This document shows positions 62,446 through 64,000 of a stretch of DNA of 64,000 bases, piece by piece. A program made the position numbers and the translations under genes. Source of the stretch: Physcomitrium patens (lineage: Eukaryota > Streptophyta > Bryopsida > Funariales > Funariaceae); NCBI RefSeq assembly GCF_000002425.4, contig NC_037255.1, forward strand, positions 3,272,735 to 3,336,734, given 5' to 3'. Below the pieces are notes generated by a model, which ran no database searches, was not told the origin of the DNA, and saw only the letters and a list, made by a program, of their open reading frames with translations. The number at the start of each line of letters is the position of its first letter. Within the stretch, counting starts at the first letter, position 1.

Positions 62446-64000
62446 TCAAGAACTGTCGCCGATGCCTAAGTACTCCGTGGGTGTCGATGCAGGATCAAGT
62501 TCAAATGAGCCAACCGGTGTTCCAGGACTCTCGGCACAAGAGAGCTTAATTGCAGGTATACAATGGGAGAACCGCGCCTGTAATTGCTTGTAGGAAATAG
62601 TAAATTTTCCCGCATCTGCAACAGTGAATAGCGACTTAAATCCTGCCACTTTAGCAAGCGGTACAACATCCACCCCCTCTGCAGGCGATGGTGTTGATTT
62701 TACTTGGACCAAATCATAACTGTACTTCAATTCATCCTGGTCATCTTTCTTCACTTGCTTCTTATCCCAGTGTCTGTACAAGGCCCAGATCTCGTCTGTT
62801 CTTGGGAAATACTTGACCATTTTCTTTGCCTCTTCTCCCACTTTGATCTTGTGTGAAAATGCCCCAAGGTTCTGTAATGCATTTTCATGCCCCAAGGTTC
62901 CTAATGTGAACTCTCCACAGGAAGCAGACAGATGCGCAGTTTTGACGAGACCATTAGCAGGAAGGCTGGGTTTGTAAGGCTCCAGCCATTGCACCTGAAC
63001 TTGAAAAGAGCCATCCGTAATAATTTCTAGGACGCGTGCATAGAATCGAGGCATACTATCCTGGTCGTCGTAGAGTGCCCAAAAGTCGCCTGCTTTAAAA
63101 TCGGATTCAGTCCGAGTCTGATCGAAATCATGGAACTCGGCACTTTGCACCGCAATAATTCTGTCGGTGTCCTCATCCTCTGGCTTGGCATTCACCTCGG
63201 CTTCTTCACTCGCATCGACCTTTTCGCTTACCTCTAACGACGTTTCCTCCATCGCCACGACTGGTTTTGATTTTCGTTTGCCGCTTTTAGGGCCACTCTT
63301 CTTGGCTTTTGAAGAGCTCTTCGAAGCCGTTGACTTCTTTGCAGATGTGGGGGCCGCACCCCGTGGCTTCACTGCTGTACTTAAAGGAGTCGACACGATA
63401 TTGTCCACACATTTTATGCTCTTCTCTACAACGTCCTCCACCTGGTCTTCTACAGAATTCTCGACGGAAGGTGGAGGAGGATATTTCTTACTTACTTTTC
63501 CACCTGCTCTACCACCTGATCTCCCTTGATATTTACCACCTCCTTTCCTCCCTGAGACAGATGCTGGGTCCAGGTTGTCTTTGCTTACCAATACTGTTGT
63601 TGCATCAGAAAAGTGGTCAAGGAACGGCTTCTTAGGAGTGGTCTGAGTTTCATCAGAAAGAGTAGGCTTAAACGCAACATTAGAACGTTCCTTGTTAGCC
63701 TCAGCTCCTATTTCGTCAAACAAGCCTTTGAAGGAGGTATGGCGTTCTTCCGCTGCCGCCGGCTGCTTGTACCCCAACGCACTTAAAGGAGGACGTACTG
63801 CTGATGGTGATGACTGCTTCTCAAGCAAATCATCGTCCCCGGAAGCCTCCGGAGAACCAGGCTTCTGGTAAAGCGGCAGAGCGTCTGAAGTTTTTACCAG
63901 CGTAGACATCCGTTTTCTGGAACTTGTTTCCACGTTACTCCCACCCGATTTGCGTTTACCGCGTGACGACGCCTCTCCAAAAAGAATCAGGCCTCCCGCT
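62446..64000 (-). CDS. DUF3444-domain protein, C-terminal part (runs off the window)
   Basis: A single open frame runs from the window edge (the frame is open through 63999) to TAG/TAA at 62446-62448, at least 518 residues. The first third is low-complexity and basic (KSTASKSSSKAKKSGPKSGK), consistent with nuclear localisation. The C-terminal 230 residues carry the DUF3444 signature: FHDFDQTRTESDFKAGDFWA, YDDQDSMPRFYARV, QVQWLEPY and a second copy-like segment PRTDEIWALYRHWD. In plants this domain usually follows an N-terminal DnaJ domain. That part would lie beyond 64000, so the DnaJ type is only expected, not seen. The ATG at about 63909 (MSTLVKTSD) is internal, because the frame continues upstream with AGLILFGEASSRGKRKSGGS-like sequence typical of the linker. 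Function is unknown. Confidence 0.85.
   Translation of the reverse strand, partial: AGGLILFGEASSRGKRKSGGSNVETSSRKRMSTLVKTSDALPLYQKPGSPEASGDDDLLEKQSSPSAVRPPLSALGYKQPAAAEERHTSFKGLFDEIGAEANKERSNVAFKPTLSDETQTTPKKPFLDHFSDATTVLVSKDNLDPASVSGRKGGGKYQGRSGGRAGGKVSKKYPPPPSVENSVEDQVEDVVEKSIKCVDNIVSTPLSTAVKPRGAAPTSAKKSTASKSSSKAKKSGPKSGKRKSKPVVAMEETSLEVSEKVDASEEAEVNAKPEDEDTDRIIAVQSAEFHDFDQTRTESDFKAGDFWALYDDQDSMPRFYARVLEIITDGSFQVQVQWLEPYKPSLPANGLVKTAHLSASCGEFTLGTLGHENALQNLGAFSHKIKVGEEAKKMVKYFPRTDEIWALYRHWDKKQVKKDDQDELKYSYDLVQVKSTPSPAEGVDVVPLAKVAGFKSLFTVADAGKFTISYKQLQARFSHCIPAIKLSCAESPGTPVGSFELDPASTPTEYLGIGDSS

Noticed and set aside
63167..63635. Plus-strand frames over the DUF3444 gene
   Set aside because: They are Ser/Leu-rich mirror frames of the basic low-complexity region on the minus strand.

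Overview
This is nuclear DNA of a land plant. Genes have many short exons with GT/AG introns of roughly 100-400 bases, the families are plant types (13-exon GH1 beta-glucosidase, SUPERMAN-like C2H2 factor with an EAR motif, plant PP2C, DUF3444 protein), and LTR retrotransposons fill the AT-rich space. A chromodomain Ty3/gypsy element and the moderate intron sizes make a moss or other early-diverging plant plausible, but this is inference and the species cannot be fixed from the window.

Layout. 1-2.2 kb: a possible LTR remnant, then AT-rich intergenic DNA. 2.2-6.2 kb (+): a nine-exon signal peptide peptidase gene with a long N-terminal extension. 7.1-9.6 kb (-): a decayed copy of the beta-glucosidase gene. 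9.6-25.9 kb: a nest of gypsy elements. Old AT-drifted copies lie mostly on the minus strand, with a solo LTR between them. A young 6.35-kb plus-strand element (17546-23897, 540-bp LTRs, ATAAG target duplication) sits inside the protease region of an old relative. 26.3-32.7 kb: a broken Ty1/copia element carrying two copies of a ~1.26-kb repeat, one of them inside the integrase. 35.5-36.8 kb (-): PP2C phosphatase. 42.4-43.2 kb (-): C2H2 zinc finger. 47.5-49.8 kb (-): a decayed SAS10/UTP3 gene. 49.87-50.13 kb: a copied piece of the NHL gene. 50.3-54.0 kb (-): intact beta-glucosidase. 58.0-61.6 kb (+): NHL-repeat gene. 62.4-64.0 kb (-): 3' part of a DUF3444 protein gene, cut by the window edge.

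For four genes I rebuilt all exons by eye, and the summed coding lengths are divisible by three: SPP 1506, PP2C 1095, GH1 1593 and NHL 1740 bases. The genes are ordinary, independent plant housekeeping and regulatory genes. They do not look like a cluster or pathway.

The most informative structure is historical. The block at 49.9-54.7 kb (NHL fragment, beta-glucosidase, upstream repeat) recurs in the same order and orientation at 7.1-9.57 kb and 25.88-26.1 kb. That second copy has been split by about 16 kb of nested gypsy insertions and has decayed heavily toward A+T, especially at CpG. A second point is a 140-codon ORF after the gypsy chromodomain that is recognisable in two older copies.
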